Part shown: piece after piece, positions 30,897 to 40,300 of the stretch | Layout: every line of letters starts with the position of its first letter | Position numbering within the stretch: position 1 is the first letter of the stretch | Source: Chaetoderma sp. LZ-2023a | Taxonomy: Eukaryota; Mollusca; Caudofoveata; Chaetodermatida; Chaetodermatidae | Assembly (NCBI GenBank): GCA_034401795.1 | Contig: CM067367.1 | Span: 33,868,607 to 33,932,606, forward strand | Direction of reading: 5' to 3' | Length of the DNA stretch: 64,000 bases | Notes under the pieces: model-generated | Told to the model about the DNA's origin: nothing | Database searches by the model: none | Seen by the model: the letters and a program-made list of their open reading frames with translations, nothing else | Made by a program: the position numbers and the translations under genes

Positions 30897-31404
30897 ATGA
30901 ATATTTCTGAGTACCAACCCGGACACCTGGCAGATGCAGACTGGGAAGATCTTATTAGCTCACTCGACAGGGAATGCTGGCGTTTAACTGCATTGTATAC
31001 TCAGTGCTTAAACAATGACGTCAATGGTACAGATCGTGAATTAACTGCCCGAGAGCCAGGCGAGTCTTCAGAAGGTGGACAACCTGTTGCGAACCAAAAC
31101 CCAGAAGCTACTGACACAGGCTAAGCCCCTGGTAGTCCATATCGCCAGTAACGTGGCGGCGAATGTGGCCGTGGTGAAGATGACAGGTGGAAATGAGGTT
31201 CTTCCTGCTGCGACTGTGGCTGTCCTCGCTACAGTGGTGAGTGCGGTGGCCGAGCACTGTCTCGGAATAACTCACCCCATCCCAAACATCGCCATCAGTG
31301 GTGCCGCTGCCAAGATCATGGGTGAATGTGTTACACTAATGGAAGCCACGGTTCTAGGGCTAGCAACGAGTGCAATGGCTGAGATAATCGTCGCCTACGT
31401 TTAA
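30897..31404 (+). pseudogene. P2 hydrophobic small protein with a frameshift
   Basis: The N-terminal frame from ATG 30,897 (MNISEYQPGHLADADWED) is acidic and amphipathic. Near 31,035-31,075 coding character passes to another frame that ends at 31,404. The second part has an Ala/Val-rich hydrophobic region (ATVAVLATVVSAVAEH) and a second one near the C-terminus (LGLATSAMAEIIVAYV), suggesting a membrane-associated protein. P1 carries a relic at 13,620-14,045. The TAA stop is embedded in the TTTAA of the next module. Function unknown. Confidence 0.5.
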
Positions 31405-31423
31405 CCACTCTGAATAGTGAGAG
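31399..31423 (+). promoter_or_regulatory. P2 promoter module overlapping a stop codon
   Basis: GTTTAACCACTCTGAATAG overlaps the TAA of the preceding gene and lies just before an ATG at 31,424. Confidence 0.4.
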
Positions 31424-31660
31424 ATGGATCACGAGACCCCTGCAGCATATGAGGCATGCATGCCAGAGGGCGGAGTGTAGCCCATAGTCGAGCACGCGGA
31501 CTGAGGATTGCCAATGCCCGGGGATGGTGGACCGCCCACAAGGTGTGCCCCTGCAGAGAGGGCCAGTACCCTAAGCACTGCTACCTATCCCCTTGGCCGA
31601 ATGCGTGGTCCTCCTATGCCCAACTATTTCACTGGGGGTATGACTAGTAGGTTTAAGCCG
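31424..31660 (+). CDS. P2 small Cys/Gly/Pro-rich ORF, frame uncertain
   Basis: Two frames are plausible. The one from ATG 31,456 (63 aa, to 31,647) holds a basic head and a HKVCPCREGQYPKHC segment whose CxC is kept in P1 near 14,158. The other, from ATG 31,424 right after the promoter module, is interrupted by two stops but is rich in Gly/Pro/Met. I favour the Cys-containing frame. Function unknown. Confidence 0.3.
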
Positions 31661-31673
31661 TGTATATAGAACT
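31652..31673 (+). promoter_or_regulatory. P2 promoter module
   Basis: TTTAAGCCGTGTATATAGAA is followed by the ATG at 31,674. Confidence 0.55.
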
Positions 31674-32174
31674 ATGACTCTGTAACTCACAGACCTAGAA
31701 AGCAAAGAGCTAGGTGATCATGCTCACTTGGGCGAGGCACGCCTCGGTTCAGAGGACACTGTTGCCCCTATCTCCTTCCTAGACTTCGATGAGAAGGGAG
31801 ACCCGCGGGAGATCCGCGGTACGATCCTAGCCCGAGATATCATCGGGAACACTAATACGGTGGGACAATCGGCCATTAACAAGGCCCAGGCTGTATACAA
31901 GGGGATTGGTATCAAGGACAGGGCGATGATGCTCGGTATCCTTGGAGTCGATGAGGCTGGAGCCATCAAGGTTATGGCTGAGTCCTATGCACAAGACCTG
32001 GTTAATGATCTCCTGCAACCACGGAACTCATTCCAACAGGATGGAGAGAATCTCAAGATATGCACCATCAGGCTGAGCAAGATCACTGTTGATGGCACAG
32101 AGGGTGCTACCGCCAGCCTCCAGCTACCAGCGGTGAAAAAGTCAGGGTTCTTTGGTTTGCCCGTTAAGACCTAG
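31674..32174 (+). pseudogene. P2 protein of unknown function, stop at codon 4
   Basis: The ATG at 31,674, placed correctly behind the promoter module, is followed after two codons by TAA, then the same frame is open for 162 codons to 32,174. The product is soluble-looking, with DTVAPISFLDFDEKGDPRE, a DIIGNTNTVGQ region and a C-terminal LSKITVDGTEG segment. The last ~113 bp are duplicated immediately downstream (32,176-32,287). P1 has a relic at 14,275-14,560. Function not recognised. Confidence 0.5.
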
Positions 32175-32287
32175 GCACCATCAAGCTGAGCAAGATCACT
32201 GTTGATGGCGCAGAGGGTGCTACCACCAGCCTCCAGCTACCATGGGTGTAGAAGTCAGGGTTCTTTGGTTTGCCGTTTAAGACCACA
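32063..32287 (+). repeat. 113-bp tandem duplication
   Basis: The segment starting CACCATCAGGCTGAGCAAGA at 32,063 recurs at 32,176 as CACCATCAAGCTGAGCAAGA, with about ten differences. It carries the end of the 31,674 gene and the TTTAAG motif of the next module. Confidence 0.85.
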
Positions 32288-32295
32288 GGATAGTC
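32276..32295 (+). promoter_or_regulatory. P2 promoter module, TATA part weak
   Basis: TTTAAGACCACAGGATAGTC sits directly before the ATG at 32,296. Confidence 0.45.
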
Positions 32296-32574
32296 ATGGC
32301 TTCCCGTGCATGTATCATACAGATACTGGATGTACTAGTCACTGTGGGTGCTGACACAGGCCCTCTACGCTATCTTCTCAGCTGCTGCTGGGATTTCATG
32401 CTTGACGCCTCCATCGCATCCTTCGTAGCCACCGGAGGTGCAGGATTCCCCACTCTGCAGGAGAAAGAGCTGGTGCAGGAAGTACTGCCATTTAGTCTCC
32501 CAGATATAGACGAGGCTACCGCCGACCAAGTGCTAACCATCTTCCGTGCGCATGTCTGTACCATTCGACAGTAG
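32296..32574 (+). CDS. P2 protein of unknown function, 92 aa
   Basis: Intact frame starting MASRACIIQILDVLVTVG, with a hydrophobic N-terminal helix and a central GAGFPTLQEKELVQE. It overlaps the start of the ATPase gene (ATG 32,552) by 23 bases. Function not recognised; close linkage to the packaging ATPase suggests a virion-morphogenesis role, which is inference. Confidence 0.5.
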   Translation: MASRACIIQILDVLVTVGADTGPLRYLLSCCWDFMLDASIASFVATGGAGFPTLQEKELVQEVLPFSLPDIDEATADQVLTIFRAHVCTIRQ

Positions 32575-33203
32575 GCCGGCTGATGCTGGTCAGGTGGTGC
32601 TGATCATTGCCCCGTCAGGACATGGGAAAAACATCTTGCTGCAGGCTCTCCTGGCCGAACATCTACACTCTCAATACATCCTTCTGGTGTCTGACTCCAC
32701 CGCTGAGGTGGTTGACAGTAATGATTAATGGTACAATGGCCCACTCACTAAGATGCAGAACCTGTAAGCACTGATGGAGAAGCTGCTGGCAGGCCAACTG
32801 ACAGAACCACTTGTTCTAGTTATCGATGACCCTGCAATGGACGAGAAGACAGTCACCTACCTCAGCAACATCACCCGTGCATCCGGCACACAAAGTCTTC
32901 ATCCTCTTTCAGAAGTACACCCGCGAGATCTCCCCGGACATCCACCACAATCCCCGGTTACTATACTTCAGCTTCAAGTGCGGACGTGCCCTGCTCGAGA
33001 CCATATATGACAGCCTAACCCTCAAGGAGACCAAAGTGGACTTTATCGCAGGTGTACAGAGGGCAGCTGATCTGTACCGCTTCATCTTCAGCAACAAGGA
33101 GACAAGTGAGCTTCACTTCAAGCCCTCTCTGGAAAAGGTGCAGACCTTCACCTACATGCTGAATCCAGCCAGGAAACTAGTCTGCTCTACGCGTCATCGC
33201 TGA
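32552..33203 (+). pseudogene. FtsK/HerA-like packaging ATPase, broken
   Basis: The conserved Polinton ATPase thought to power genome packaging. Visible: Walker A-like APSGHGKN (the usual Thr/Ser after Lys is Asn, so nucleotide binding may be impaired), Walker B LVLVIDDP (~32,812-32,835), and a C-terminal helicase-like segment with HHNPRLLYFSFK after a frame change. Breaks: TAA at 32,726-32,728, TAA at 32,765-32,767 and a one-base frameshift near 32,890-32,900. Both TAA codons are also stops (TAG) in the P1 copy. The start ATG overlaps the upstream 92-aa gene. About 215 codons, near the usual family size. Confidence 0.75.
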
Positions 33204-33226
33204 CAGACTATTGGCCGCAACTTTTT

Positions 33227-34066
33227 TCATTCATCAGAAGGATGAGGAACTTCGTCCATCTCCACTACTTCATCAGATGCTTGAGGACCTTCGTCAGAAG
33301 CTAGAGGAACTTCGTCAGAAGCTTGAGGAACTTCGTCAGTTTCGTCAGAAGCTTGTCGCTGAAATTCTATCCACTGAGGGTCAGATGACTTTGTCCATGC
33401 ACGACGAGCAGCTGACTTGCGAGCGGATTTGATGAGGTAGTCCTGGTAGTTATCTGGGAATTTCAGAAATGCTGGCAGACTACTGGGCAATCTCCTGCGC
33501 CCTCTTCCGTTGAAGATGTGCTCAACAGCCTCCTTGCGGCCAACAGTGAGCCCCTCCTGAGTACCTTCTGCATGACCAGTGTCTTGGCTCTCCGCTACAG
33601 CGGCACTGACCTCATCCCTGAAGTAGTCATTTGCTCCAGACTGGAAGCTATCCAGCATATCTCGCTCTTCCTGGCTATGGAGGCTAAATACGGCAGCCCA
33701 CTTCCTGACCATTAGTAGATATTTGGGATCGACCCTCGCCCTTTGGAGAGCTAGAATAACAGGACTGTTGGTTTGGGCTACAGGTAGGTTGAATGCCCTG
33801 CCCTGGGTGCTGTCAAACTTTCGGTAGAGCATCCGAGTCAGGAGTTCTTTTGTACTATGAGCTGGCGCTCCTTCCTCTATGGTGGCCAGTATCTCCGCAT
33901 CAGACGGAGGTGTAACCTTGGCTCGCTCGTGGATAATGCTGATGTCACGAAGCAGTCCTCGGACCCTGTCACAGTGGGACAGTGCACGCCGTGGCTGTCA
34001 TGCTAACTGTCGTGCCGAATTGTACTGCTGCCTATAGACAATCTGCTGGAGAACTTTACCAAACAT
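33227..34066 (-). pseudogene. P2 acidic-tail protein, ~280 codons, one TGA
   Basis: Starts MFGKVLQQIVYRQQYNSA at an ATG at 34,066, is interrupted by a TGA ~20 codons in (near 34,005), then stays in frame through MLYRKFD (33,832) to 33,227. The body is basic (GRGRRRLPSSLP; KSARKSAARRAW). The C-terminus is a run of seven-residue repeats of the QASDEVP type encoded by a 21-bp tandem repeat, which has expanded about fourfold in P1 (15,770-16,310). It shares a bidirectional promoter region with the capsid-like gene. A disordered acidic tail on a basic body would suit a DNA-binding virion protein, but the family is not recognised. Confidence 0.55.
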
Positions 34067-34069
34067 GGC

Positions 34070-34092
34070 AGCCGTTTAAGACCTCTATATAC
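34070..34092. promoter_or_regulatory. P2 bidirectional promoter module
   Basis: GTTTAAGACCTCTATATACC lies between the minus-strand start (34,066) and the plus-strand capsid-like gene (34,106 or 34,116). Confidence 0.55.
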
Positions 34093-34115
34093 CCAAACCT
34101 TAAACATGCTGCAGT

Positions 34116-35190
34116 ATGTGCAACATCCAGATGGGGGCCATTGAACCTGTGACATCGCACCGCACTCATCCTCGGAAGGACTGCCTGATGGTCATTCGAC
34201 CTGGTATACATGATGCGAACCCGTTGTCCGCTGCTGGGAAGTACATTGACGTTGCAATCTCGGCACAGATCCACGAGATCAAGAGCATGACACTCGAGTT
34301 CAAGCTTCAGAGCACAATAGAACAGATGGTAGAGCTCCCGCAGGTTCTGAACAGGTGGGAGATCGTGCAGAGCAACAGCACCGTGGACACCACCTATGTG
34401 AACGATGAGTACCGAGTCCTAGGTCCGCTGGCTCGTGGACCAACCTTCTATGCGATGGGAAAGGGGTACTACGCTGTGGGTGCAATGAGCGGTTCACGGA
34501 ATTCGAACTACCGGCAGGTTTCGAGAAGCCTGTGGCAGTTCTACTCTTAACCCTCCTCGAGAACACACACGTGAATCTGGCTGACATGCAGGATAGGCTG
34601 TTCTTCCGGGTGTACACTGAGCAGCTCGCAGATGCGACGATGAATGCTCCAAGACTTCACGTCTGACATGACGAGAATGACCAGGAACTGAAGCAAACGG
34701 GTTACAAACAGCGGATCGTGCATGTGGAGCGAGAACACCAGCAGGTCCAGGCCACAGCTAACCAACGGGTAGAGCTGACATTGCATTGTGGTGCATCGGA
34801 CTGTGTCACTGTTGCGGTCCTGGTTCAGAAGGGAGGAGCCATCCAGCAGGTGGATAAGCTAGATGACTTCAAGCTTGTCGTTGATGGGACCAATGTTCTT
34901 GGTGAGGTACACGAGCTGGCTGACTGCCAACTCTACAGACAGAAAACTAAGTCATATGCACTTCTGTGACAAACCAGTGGAAGTGATGACCTCGAGTAGG
35001 CACTCAAGGGACGTCACCACGTCGTGGGCAGAAACATCCCACCTAATCAGGGCAACCAGCTCAGCCTCAACATCGGAAACCTCATAGCTGGGACACGCTC
35101 ATTAGGTGTGACGGTACTTTACTTTGGCTATGCTAAGGTATGTGTGTCGAACACATCAGGTATTCAGCTTGAGCGTGCGTAGAGCACGAC
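34116..35190 (+). pseudogene. Candidate capsid protein gene, broken
   Basis: Three plus-strand segments read as one ~355-codon protein: 34,116 to about 34,490, a second frame to a TGA near 34,665, and further segments with DDFKLVVDGTN (~34,862) and a C-terminal Asn/Leu/Gly-rich strand pattern ending at TAG near 35,188. At least one frameshift (~34,487-34,492) and TGA codons near 34,665 and 34,967 interrupt it. The pattern of short alternating hydrophobic strands, the position after the ATPase and the conservation in P1 suggest a jelly-roll capsid protein (major or minor). I cannot name the type from sequence alone; Polinton major capsid proteins are usually longer. Confidence 0.45.
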
Positions 35191-35538
35191 TCCTGTCGTC
35201 ACAGCTGCAGCTGCCACCACTACTATAAGCTCTGCTGTCTTCTGACCCGTCGATGCTTCATAGTTGAGTGTTGGCTCAGATACAGCCTCGTAGTACACAT
35301 CGAGACTTTCATCTGCCTCTTTGATGCTCTGGTTGGCCTGAGCTCGGAGTTGTCGTCGGCGTGCCTCCCTCTGGCGCATATGCTCAAGTGCTTTGCTGTA
35401 TTCAAACTTCTCCTTAGACAGCTTCTCCATCGCCTGGTTATGACGCTCATGCTCGACCTCTGCCGCCTTCTTGTCAGCGAAGCTGAGTCCCCAGTTCACT
35501 AAGGCAAACACGCCCACATTCAAGATTGCGGATGCCAT
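35164..35538 (-). CDS. P2 coiled-coil membrane protein, 124 aa
   Basis: Intact frame from ATG 35,538. Residues 1-20 are a hydrophobic N-terminal segment (ASAILNVGVFALVNWGLSF), ~25-85 a charged coiled-coil (EKLSKEKFEYSKALEHMRQR), and ~100-121 a C-terminal transmembrane helix (ELIVVVAAAAVTTGVVLY). It overlaps the 3' end of the capsid-like gene by ~25 bases in the opposite orientation and shares an upstream region with the divergent acidic-head protein. P1 keeps a relic at 17,205-17,570. The architecture suits a membrane-anchoring or virion membrane protein; exact function unknown. Confidence 0.65.
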   Translation of the reverse strand: MASAILNVGVFALVNWGLSFADKKAAEVEHERHNQAMEKLSKEKFEYSKALEHMRQREARRRQLRAQANQSIKEADESLDVYYEAVSEPTLNYEASTGQKTAELIVVVAAAAVTTGVVLYARSS

Positions 35539-35540
35539 GC

Positions 35541-35570
35541 TATAGTCTACAGTTTAAAGCTACTATATAG
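35541..35570. promoter_or_regulatory. P2 bidirectional promoter module
   Basis: TTTAAAGCTACTATATAG reads toward the 35,571+ gene. On the other strand TATATAGTAGCTTTAAAC precedes the ATG at 35,538. Confidence 0.55.
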
Positions 35571-36014
35571 CTGTCCCCAGCGACGGATGTGTATGAACCA
35601 GAGACTTATGAAGATCCAGTCGAGGATATAGATGACGAGGACTATGAGGAGGACCATAATGAGGAGGATTATGATGCAGACTACGAAGTTGGTGGTGAGT
35701 ATGATGATATAGAGCCTGAATCCCGCAAGCTAGTACACAGAGCGAAAGAAATGTATCGCATTTACGTAAAAGGTTCTATCGGGCCGCTGGTAGCAGTTGG
35801 GGCTCTGATCGCTCTGTTCACAACGAAGGCTGGCGAGACTGTCCACAAGATCGCCAACAATGCTCTCCATGGTGTGGAGAAGATTTCTGAAGCCATACCA
35901 GTCATCGCCTCAGGAGTACGTACGCTCTTCGGTGTCGCAGGCCCTTGGCTACCGTACATCACCATAGCACTGTCGGCCATCTGGGCCGCCAAACATTTAA
36001 GCCATGCTATATAA
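35571..36014 (+). CDS. P2 acidic-head membrane protein, ~140-147 aa
   Basis: The frame is open from CTG 35,571, just after the TATATAG box, to TAA at 36,014. No in-frame ATG lies near the 5' end, so the start is unclear (GTG at 35,589, CTG, or a lost ATG). The first ~45 residues are strongly acidic and Tyr-rich (DEDYEEDHNEEDYDADYE). Hydrophobic segments follow at ~64-80 (IGPLVAVGALIALFTT) and ~118-134 (WLPYITIALSAIWAA). P1 has a relic at 17,580-17,935. Its stop codon lies inside the TATATAA of the next module. Function not recognised. Confidence 0.6.
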   Translation: MSPATDVYEPETYEDPVEDIDDEDYEEDHNEEDYDADYEVGGEYDDIEPESRKLVHRAKEMYRIYVKGSIGPLVAVGALIALFTTKAGETVHKIANNALHGVEKISEAIPVIASGVRTLFGVAGPWLPYITIALSAIWAAKHLSHAI

Positions 36015-36016
36015 GG
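35996..36016 (+). promoter_or_regulatory. P2 promoter module before integrase
   Basis: TTTAAGCCATGCTATATAAG lies inside the 3' end of the preceding gene and directly before the ATG at 36,017. Confidence 0.6.
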
Positions 36017-37303
36017 ATGACGTCCCTGTATGACCTGGTCAAGATACTTAGCTTCCGAGGGTTAATCGATAAACTATCATTCAGTGAGGATCCAGCAGAG
36101 ACTAGATGCCGGTGTACGGAGGTGTTAGAGGAGGTCTTCAGCAATAGTCGAATGAATGACGGCAATCTGTTTAGAGTTTGCCCAGGCCATGCATAACAGG
36201 ACGAGAGTGGACGTCAGTGATAAAATCACCCAGGCCATGCGTGCCAGGACGGGAGTGGACGTCAGTGATGGAATCCGGGAGTGGACGTCAGTGATGAAAT
36301 CCGGGAGTTCCGTCTTTCTTGAGGAACTCTACTATCAGCCTGGTGGATATTACCGTGAGCCCCCTCAACTACTCGAGGCTGCACGTCGCAAGGGTCACAA
36401 CTTCACATTGGAGACAGTTAGTCAGTGGCTCAGCCGCCAGGCGATGTGGAAGATATACAGACCTCGTCCACGGCACATCAGTCATGCCCATTTCGATGAA
36501 ACTGACCCGAACAGAGTTCACCAGACAGATGTTCTATTCCATCCACACGACACTGTTGGTCGTAAGACCTACAAGTATACCCTCACCATCGGCGATGTCG
36601 CCAGCAGGTACAAGGCTGCAGCACCACTCACAGACAAGTCAGCTGGCCAGGTGGACCAGGCATTCCAGGGTCTCTACGAGGCTTCGGAGAATCCCCTCCA
36701 GTGGCCGGGATTGTTGCAGGTGGATGAGGGTAAGGAGTTCAGAGGTGAGACTGCAGCCCTCATGTGGAAACATGGTGTGGCAGTTAGGCGAGGCGAGGTA
36801 GGGCATCACCGTGCCCAGGGTATGGTTGAGCGGTGGAATCGGACACTGGCAGAGAGACTGTTCCGACACCAATACGCCCAGGAAATGGCCGCGCTGAGTG
36901 AGCGTTCTAGAGTATGGGTGAGAGGGCTGCCTGCTGTGGTGGAGAGATCCAATGCCGAGGTTACTAGGCTAATCGGTAAGAAGCTGGTAGATGCTATCAG
37001 ATAGTCTGCTGTTGCCAGTCACAGCTCTAGAGGAGCAAACAAGGGAGCGGAGTGCCTACCACCTGATGCTCTGGTTCGGTACCTGTATGAGTCTGGTGAG
37101 CTTGAAGGTGGTCTACGGCGTGCAACAGATCCTAACTGGTCGATAGATGTTCACAGGCTTGACAGGTATGTGGAGGCGGAGGCGTGGCCTACACTGTACC
37201 ACCTGGCACGCCAGCACGGAGTGCCTAGGCGACCACTTGTCATAGAAGAGCTTCAGCTAATCCCTGCAGACACACAGCTACCACCCCCTAGTGTGCTAAC
37301 ATG
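36017..37303 (+). pseudogene. Retroviral-type (rve) integrase, damaged
   Basis: Polintons use this DDE integrase for insertion. The N-terminal frame from ATG 36,017 (MTSLYDLVKILSFRGLIDKL) shifts near 36,150-36,160 into the frame carrying the core: HQTDVLF (Asp at 36,528), LLQVDEGKEF (Asp at 36,723) and AQGMVERWNRTL (Glu at 36,828). The last two are 34 residues apart, one fewer than in retroviral integrases. TAG at 37,002-37,004 precedes an open C-terminal region to TGA ~37,301 with RYLYESGELEGG, typical of Polinton integrase tails. Short duplications of 48 and 26 bp lie at 36,182-36,305. The 3' end overlaps the convergent polymerase end by ~50 bases. Confidence 0.85.
36182..36305 (+). repeat. 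Local tandem duplications in integrase
   Basis: CCAGGCCATGC...AGTGGACGTCAGTGAT occurs at 36,182 and 36,230 (48-bp step), and GGGAGTGGACGTCAGTGATG at 36,251 recurs at 36,277 (26-bp step, not a multiple of three). P1 has a single unit. Confidence 0.8.
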
Positions 37304-40300
37304 ATACTCGATGGGCTCGGTATGGACACCATCTGGCAGCACATGACGCTTATCATAGTAAGTGAAGAGTCCGAGTTTTTCCTGCTCATACGTCACCATA
37401 CCTAGGTTGTGCATGCATAGGCCTCGGTTCTTAGCTCTGTGCACCCCGCCATGTAGGGTGCTGTAGAACCTCTGCCAAGAGACCTCATTCTGCCACTTTG
37501 ACATTCCACAAGCCGAGCACTTACTTGCAGCTGTGCTCTCCATGTAGTAGCATTTGGAGCACAGAGCAATACCACGAGAGCCTTCGAACTTGAGCTTGAA
37601 CAGTCCCGGAGTCCATCCAGACCACTTATCCCAAGATAGACAGTCCCGCTTATGAGCCTGGTACTCTGCTCGCATCTCAGGGCGAATGACATCGACGAGG
37701 TCTGCTATAGCGATATACGCAGAGTCAGTGTCCATCTGCAGGTACTCAAAGCTGTCACGGGCTATGTAGCGATTGAGGAAGTCATAGTAGAACTCCAGCA
37801 TTCGCAGCTTCGCGAGCTCATAAACGGCCATCCCCACCTGGAAGGGCCTTCGAATAGTGATTCTCGGCTTGCGACTCTGGAGCTCATATGATTCACAGAT
37901 CTCCTCGAGATCTTCGAACCATGCACTATGCAGGGCCTTGTCTACCACGCGTTCATCCTTCGTGAAGCTGGTGTTGCTATGGCGTTTGAGGGCCTCGATG
38001 AGTTTCCCGTAGGCACTGCTGCCAAGGAGTTTGAAGAGATCTGCCAAGAGCGCTTTGCTCTTATCTACATCTCCCGAGCGGCGGGCCTCCGTAACATTCT
38101 CCACTAACCACTCAAATGGGCGCTAGGCCTCATAGTCTATGGTGTGGTATACAGCAATGATCTCCAGGCCATGGGTTATATACCACGTGAGTGTCGGTGC
38201 ATACAGCAGCTGCTTCTTTCCAGAGAGGGCACCGACCACCTTCTGGGTGGTGGGTCGCTTCCGCCCTGTACGCTCTAGATATGCCTGCATCTCAGAAGAG
38301 ACTGCCTCTACCGGGATCTCGCCGTTATAGAAGAGCGGGGGCATTTCCTCGAACTTTGCCCACAGAGCCTTAGGGACCTCTATATCCACCTCAGCAAATC
38401 CAAAACAGCAGTCCGCTAGGAGCTCCTCCTTAAATCTGGCTACACCACTGGCACCGGACTAATGGTGCACTGTCTCCTTACCACAGGGCATCTCTTTGGC
38501 CATCGTTGACAGGTACAGAGCATTTGCGTCATAGCCGAGTAGACGTTGGCATACACGCTCACTCTGGCGGATGTGTGTCACACCTGGCTCATGGTATCTG
38601 GTGAACACAATGCTGGGCCCTCCAACAACTGCGTCATTCCGTCAGGCCTCCTTGCCCAGAGAGTAGAGGCTAACATCCGGCATGTGCTGAGTGGTTCCAC
38701 GTAGGAGGTACTGCAGTGACACACCTGGGAGAGACACCGCGTCTTTGAGGATGTCTATTTCTCATTCTGTGTAGAACTCCCGCATCCGCTCTAGGGCTTC
38801 GATGAATGGACTGACGTCCAGGTTGTTCTAGTATCGCAGCCAGTCGGCGAATGTCCGCATTCCGTGCTCACTGAATGTCTGGTTACATTGTTCCCACTCT
38901 GATTGTGTCAAGAGGTAGCCACCCTTGAGCTTAGATGTCCATGCTGAGTAGTCACGAAGCCATGGATAGTTGAGCTTCTCGTGTGTGTCAAACCATTCAT
39001 ACGGGAACCAGCTCTTCCACTGTATACACCCGTAAGCTTTGACCCATACCTCGTACGAGACTCCTGGGCCGAGGTAGTTCAGCACATCGAGAAACCGTAG
39101 CTCAGGTGCTATGAGGAACATGGTATGACTAGCCTTCTTGGCGACTTTCACTGTACCTATACTGTCAGTCAGCTTATCGACAAAGTACTTCTTGATGAGG
39201 TTCAGGTCATACCGCCCAGAGTTGAACCCCAGTACAGGCACTTGGTCACACCAATCGTTGATCAGTCACTGCTGTCGCTTTGGGAGCTTGTCTAGGTCTG
39301 TCGGTATGCACTGTGCCCTAACCCTTGTCCGGATTAGATATGCTCGCCGTTGGATCTCCAGCATGAACTCTCTGATCAGTACTTTGGGGTCAGGCTTGCA
39401 GAGGTGAGTGGGCTCACTCGTGGCGCCCTCTAAGGAGCAGCCAACTGACACAGAGATAGGTATGTGAGTACTCTCGATCGTGAGAGTCTCTGTAGGATGA
39501 GTCTTGAAACCATCTAGGAGTGCTTCGAAGTCGTAAACTATGAAGTGTGGGTATGGGGCAGTCTGAACTGGTTTAGGGATGCTTGGACAGTATTTTATAC
39601 AGCACTCCCACTGTACAACAAGTGTGCATCCAGACGCTCTCAGCTTCTCCTCTCTCAGGACTGTCTTGCAGAATCTTTGTTCGGCATCCTCACCTCGCTG
39701 GTGTTGTGGACACCCGTGCCATACACAGCCATGGAACTGGTAAACGTTGTTGGTGGTCGGATCATAACCATCTACGGGAGCACCCTCAATCCAACGCTCG
39801 CCACTGTGCCCACACTATACATGGTGTATGTGTATGCCTCTGTTTCTCGACTCATAGTCGATCTAATGAGTAGCGGCTGAACTGGATGGTTGGGGCAGAT
39901 AGAAGGCAGACTGTGGAACCTCAACCTTCTCGCCAGGACACACGATTGTTGTTTTGCCACCTGTACAGTGATCAGCGTGGCGTTGAAGATTGCATGCCTG
40001 TGTAAACCTCTGCTAACAGTGACTGCAAACTAGTGCATGTGCCAGCTTGGAGATGTTCTTGATGTAGATGGCGTGGTTGACCCACACTCCGATGGTCATG
40101 GTGTCACGGTAGTGAGCCGCTTGCCTGATCAAGTGCCAGGTGCCCTCTTCGGTTGGTTCATACACGCGAATCCCGATCTTGGCGAAGAACTCTACCTTGT
40201 CCAGCTGATCCAGCGAGGTCTTGCGGACATTAGGTACTGTCTTGCCGTAGAACTGTGTGGCAAGCTCTCGTGCAGGAGCTGTACTTCTATCAGCTCTCGC

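Noticed and set aside
34116..35190. Naming the gene as major capsid protein
   Set aside because: Strand pattern and gene order fit a capsid protein, but length is short for the double jelly-roll major capsid and I cannot decide between major and minor types.
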